Translations under genes and position numbers: made by a program
From: Pseudomonadota bacterium
Lineage (GTDB): Bacteria > Pseudomonadota > Alphaproteobacteria > Rhizobiales > Rhizobiaceae
Length of the DNA: 43,384 nucleotides
Assembly (NCBI GenBank): GCA_023399465.1
Contig: JAEWPB010000164.1
Span: 1 to 43,384 of the forward strand
Direction of reading: 5' to 3'
Notes under the pieces: generated by a model
Told to the model about the DNA's origin: nothing
Databases searched by the model: none
What the model saw: the letters and a program-made list of their open reading frames with translations, nothing else
Shown here: positions 41,766 to 43,384 of the stretch, piece after piece
Layout of the letters: each line of letters starts with the position of its first letter
Numbering within the stretch: the stretch's first letter is position 1

Positions 41766-41783
41766 AGGTATCAATCGATACCT
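41766..41783. promoter_or_regulatory. Perfect palindrome upstream of the catechol operon
   Basis: AGGTATCAATCGATACCT has perfect 7-bp arms around a 4-bp spacer, 87 bp before the dioxygenase start, in the gap 41680-41874 behind the sigma-54 activator gene. It is a good operator candidate. Whether the LysR protein, the activator or another regulator binds it cannot be told. No convincing sigma-54 box was found between it and the gene. Confidence 0.55.
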
Positions 41784-41874
41784 TTCAGTCAATGTCGTCT
41801 CTGCTCCATCGGAATGAGCCTGGGGGAATGTCTGTTGACCATAGAGGATCGGCAGTCAGTCACCGGTTGTCGGT

Positions 41875-43281
41875 TCAGTCGGCCCGCGACAATTTTCGGA
41901 TGAGCGAGGCGACATCCATCCCGAGCGATTTTGCCGCCTGGCGTTTCGATTTCGTGCGCGCCACCGCCTCTTCGATGAGGTTGCGTTCGTAGGCCTGAAT
42001 CCGCATCTTGAGCGGCAGGGTATCGTCGACGGCTTGTTCTGGAAGTGGCGCGGGCCTCGGGCCCAGCATGCCGGCTGGCAGGTGATGAACTTCGGCGACC
42101 TCCTCGGCTACCACATCGAGCCGCGATATCACTCCGATCAACTCGCGCATGTTGCCGGGATAATTGTGCGCGACCATGTGCGCCCGGCATTCCAGCGACA
42201 GCTTGAGCGGCCGCGATCGCGCCAGATTGAGATTGGCGACCATCGTGTCGATGAGGACCGGCAGTTCCTCGCGATGGGCGCGCAGCGGCGGCACGTCGAG
42301 CGGGATCATGGCGATGCGGTAGTAAAGGTCTTCTCGGAAGCGTCGTGCCGCGACCTCCTGCGCAAGGTCGCGATTGGTGGCGCAGACGACATAGACATCG
42401 ACCGACTTCGACCGAGGACTGCCGACCGGCTGGATCGTGCCGTCCTCCAGAAACTTGAGTAGTTTGGCCTGCTGGGAAAGGGGCATGTCGCCGATTTCGT
42501 CGAGGAAAAGGGTGCCGCCCGATGCGGCCTCGATGAATCCCGCCTTGCCGCCGGCGAGCGCCCCGGTAAAGGCACCGCGCTCGTAGCCGAACATCTCGGC
42601 TTCGAACAGGCTCTCGCTGATACTGGAGCAGTTGATATGAATGAACGGCCGGCCGGCCGGCCCGCTCTGGTGATGCATCTGCATGGTGAGCGTCGTCTTG
42701 CCGACGCCGGTTTCGCCGAGCAGCAGAATGCGCCGCTTCGCCTTGAAAGCCTTCAGGCCCAGCTCGATCAGAGGCTCAAGTCGCTGCTGGAAGACTGGCA
42801 TCGCCTCGCCGCGCCTTATGAGTGGTTGCCGTTCCGCGTCCGGCCCTCGCGACGCCAGGTTCCTCAGGAACGCGACCCGGATTGCAGGCGCACCGGTTTC
42901 GTCCGGCAGGCTGTGCAGGACGACGGGCAACTCCGCGCCCCCCGGATCGTCCGGCCGCTTGAGGGTCAGGGATCGGACGCCCGTCGACTGACCGGAGACG
43001 AGCGGCGTAAGATCGCATCCCGTTCGGACTGAAAGGCTCTCTGCGGTTCGCTGTTCCTGACCCGCCACCGGAGGCGCGCGGCGGTCTTCCGGCAAGGCAC
43101 GCATGGCCGTCTGGCTCATGAACAACAACCGCCCCTCGGCGTCGAAGACGATCACGCCGTCGCCGATCATTTCCAGCATCGCCCGGGCAGAAGGGTCGCC
43201 AAGGAGGCGTTCCATGTTTGATGCGGTAAGACCGAGGCGTTTCTGCCGCGGGCGGAAGGCGGGAATGGAGATGGATTTCAT
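41875..43281 (-). CDS. Sigma-54-dependent transcriptional activator with PAS-like sensor region
   Basis: This 468-aa activator has an N-terminal PAS-like segment (about 30-140, MLEMIGDGVIVFDAEGRLLFM). An AAA+ domain follows with Walker A GETGVGKT (189-196), the intact sigma-54 contact loop GAFTGA (236-241) and Walker B LFLDEIGD (258-265). A FIS-type helix-turn-helix closes the protein (about 435-468, KRQAAKSLGMDVASLIRKL). There is no response-regulator receiver, so it senses a ligand or redox state directly. It overlaps the upstream partial gene as ATGA. Candidate targets are that operon and the sigma-54-like site at 15823. Confidence 0.93.
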   Translation of the reverse strand: MKSISIPAFRPRQKRLGLTASNMERLLGDPSARAMLEMIGDGVIVFDAEGRLLFMSQTAMRALPEDRRAPPVAGQEQRTAESLSVRTGCDLTPLVSGQSTGVRSLTLKRPDDPGGAELPVVLHSLPDETGAPAIRVAFLRNLASRGPDAERQPLIRRGEAMPVFQQRLEPLIELGLKAFKAKRRILLLGETGVGKTTLTMQMHHQSGPAGRPFIHINCSSISESLFEAEMFGYERGAFTGALAGGKAGFIEAASGGTLFLDEIGDMPLSQQAKLLKFLEDGTIQPVGSPRSKSVDVYVVCATNRDLAQEVAARRFREDLYYRIAMIPLDVPPLRAHREELPVLIDTMVANLNLARSRPLKLSLECRAHMVAHNYPGNMRELIGVISRLDVVAEEVAEVHHLPAGMLGPRPAPLPEQAVDDTLPLKMRIQAYERNLIEEAVARTKSKRQAAKSLGMDVASLIRKLSRAD

Positions 43282-43384
43282 CGGCCATCTCCGTCCACAA
43301 CGGGTGAGATCGTGGCGATCAGCAGGTTCTCGCCTTGCGGCCCGCCATGGTGCCAGCGTCCGCGGACGGAATAGGGCTTGGGAG
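43278..43384 (-). CDS. C-terminal end of a gene cut by the window edge
   Basis: Thirty-four codons end at TGA 43278-43280, which overlaps the ATG of the sigma-54 activator. The visible C-terminus, including YSVRGRWHHGGPQGENLLIA, is not recognised. The ATGA overlap implies cotranscription with the activator, so it is probably a real gene whose function is linked to the activator. Confidence 0.55.
   Translation of the reverse strand, partial: PKPYSVRGRWHHGGPQGENLLIATISPVVDGDGR

Noticed and set aside
1..43384. CRISPR arrays, tRNA or rRNA genes, phage genes
   Set aside because: No regularly spaced repeat series, no cloverleaf with a CCA-type end and no structural phage proteins were noticed. 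A formal search could still find a short RNA.

Overview
The window looks like part of an accessory replicon or genomic island of a Rhizobiales (Rhizobiaceae-like) alphaproteobacterium. The GC-rich genes use GTG and TTG starts, one block resembles the rhizobial exopolysaccharide II (exp/wg) clusters, and the rest is dense with transporters (ABC, TRAP, MFS) and catabolic operons. This placement is inference from gene content. No rRNA, tRNA or CRISPR was seen.

Region 1 (1-11.9 kb) is an exopolysaccharide block. A type I secretion ABC exporter runs off the left edge. Divergent from it are a MarR-type regulator and a family 4 glycosyltransferase. A second operon then encodes an unrecognised 490-aa protein, a GT2-GT4 fusion glycosyltransferase, two paralogous pyruvyl-transferase-like proteins and an exported clan-A glycosidase. 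A convergent membrane GGDEF protein closes the block. Nearly identical 19-bp palindromes precede the regulator (1218-1236) and the second operon (3125-3143), pointing to one regulon. A frameshifted IS3-family OrfA remnant at 12.1-12.25 kb marks the junction to region 2.

Region 2 (12.2-24.9 kb) is the most unusual part and looks like one catabolic unit. On the minus strand are an oxygenase reductase, an EthD-like protein and a two-cysteine Asp/Glu-racemase/maleate-isomerase-family enzyme, with a GntR/FCD regulator beside them. On the plus strand a tightly overlapping operon encodes a Rieske oxygenase, a 116-aa orphan, two cupins, an NTF2-like protein, a PyrK-like flavoprotein, a PyrD class-1B-like protein, a Rieske ferredoxin and a variant asparaginase. 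A DctP-DctQ-DctM TRAP importer follows and ends at a clear terminator. GTATAC-centred palindromes precede all three transcription units. The PyrD-like protein lacks the orotate-contacting Asn motif, and the asparaginase-like protein has Ala in place of the substrate-contacting Asp. Together with the isomerase this suggests degradation of an imported N-containing ring or amide-bearing acid. The substrate cannot be named from sequence.

Region 3 (25-28.4 kb) is an EmrA/EmrB-type efflux pair between two imperfect 27-bp direct repeats, next to IS21-like terminal repeats. Region 4 (28.4-37.9 kb) has two divergent phytoene-desaturase-like flavoproteins without any carotenoid genes, then a complete five-gene oligopeptide-type ABC importer.

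Region 5 (38-43.4 kb, all minus strand) is a catechol ortho-cleavage block: intradiol dioxygenase, glutathione transferase, muconate-cycloisomerase-like enzyme and LysR regulator. Upstream lie a sigma-54 activator and the end of a gene cut by the right edge. A good sigma-54 promoter match lies before the Rieske operon, so the activator could act there, but nothing in the sequence proves it.
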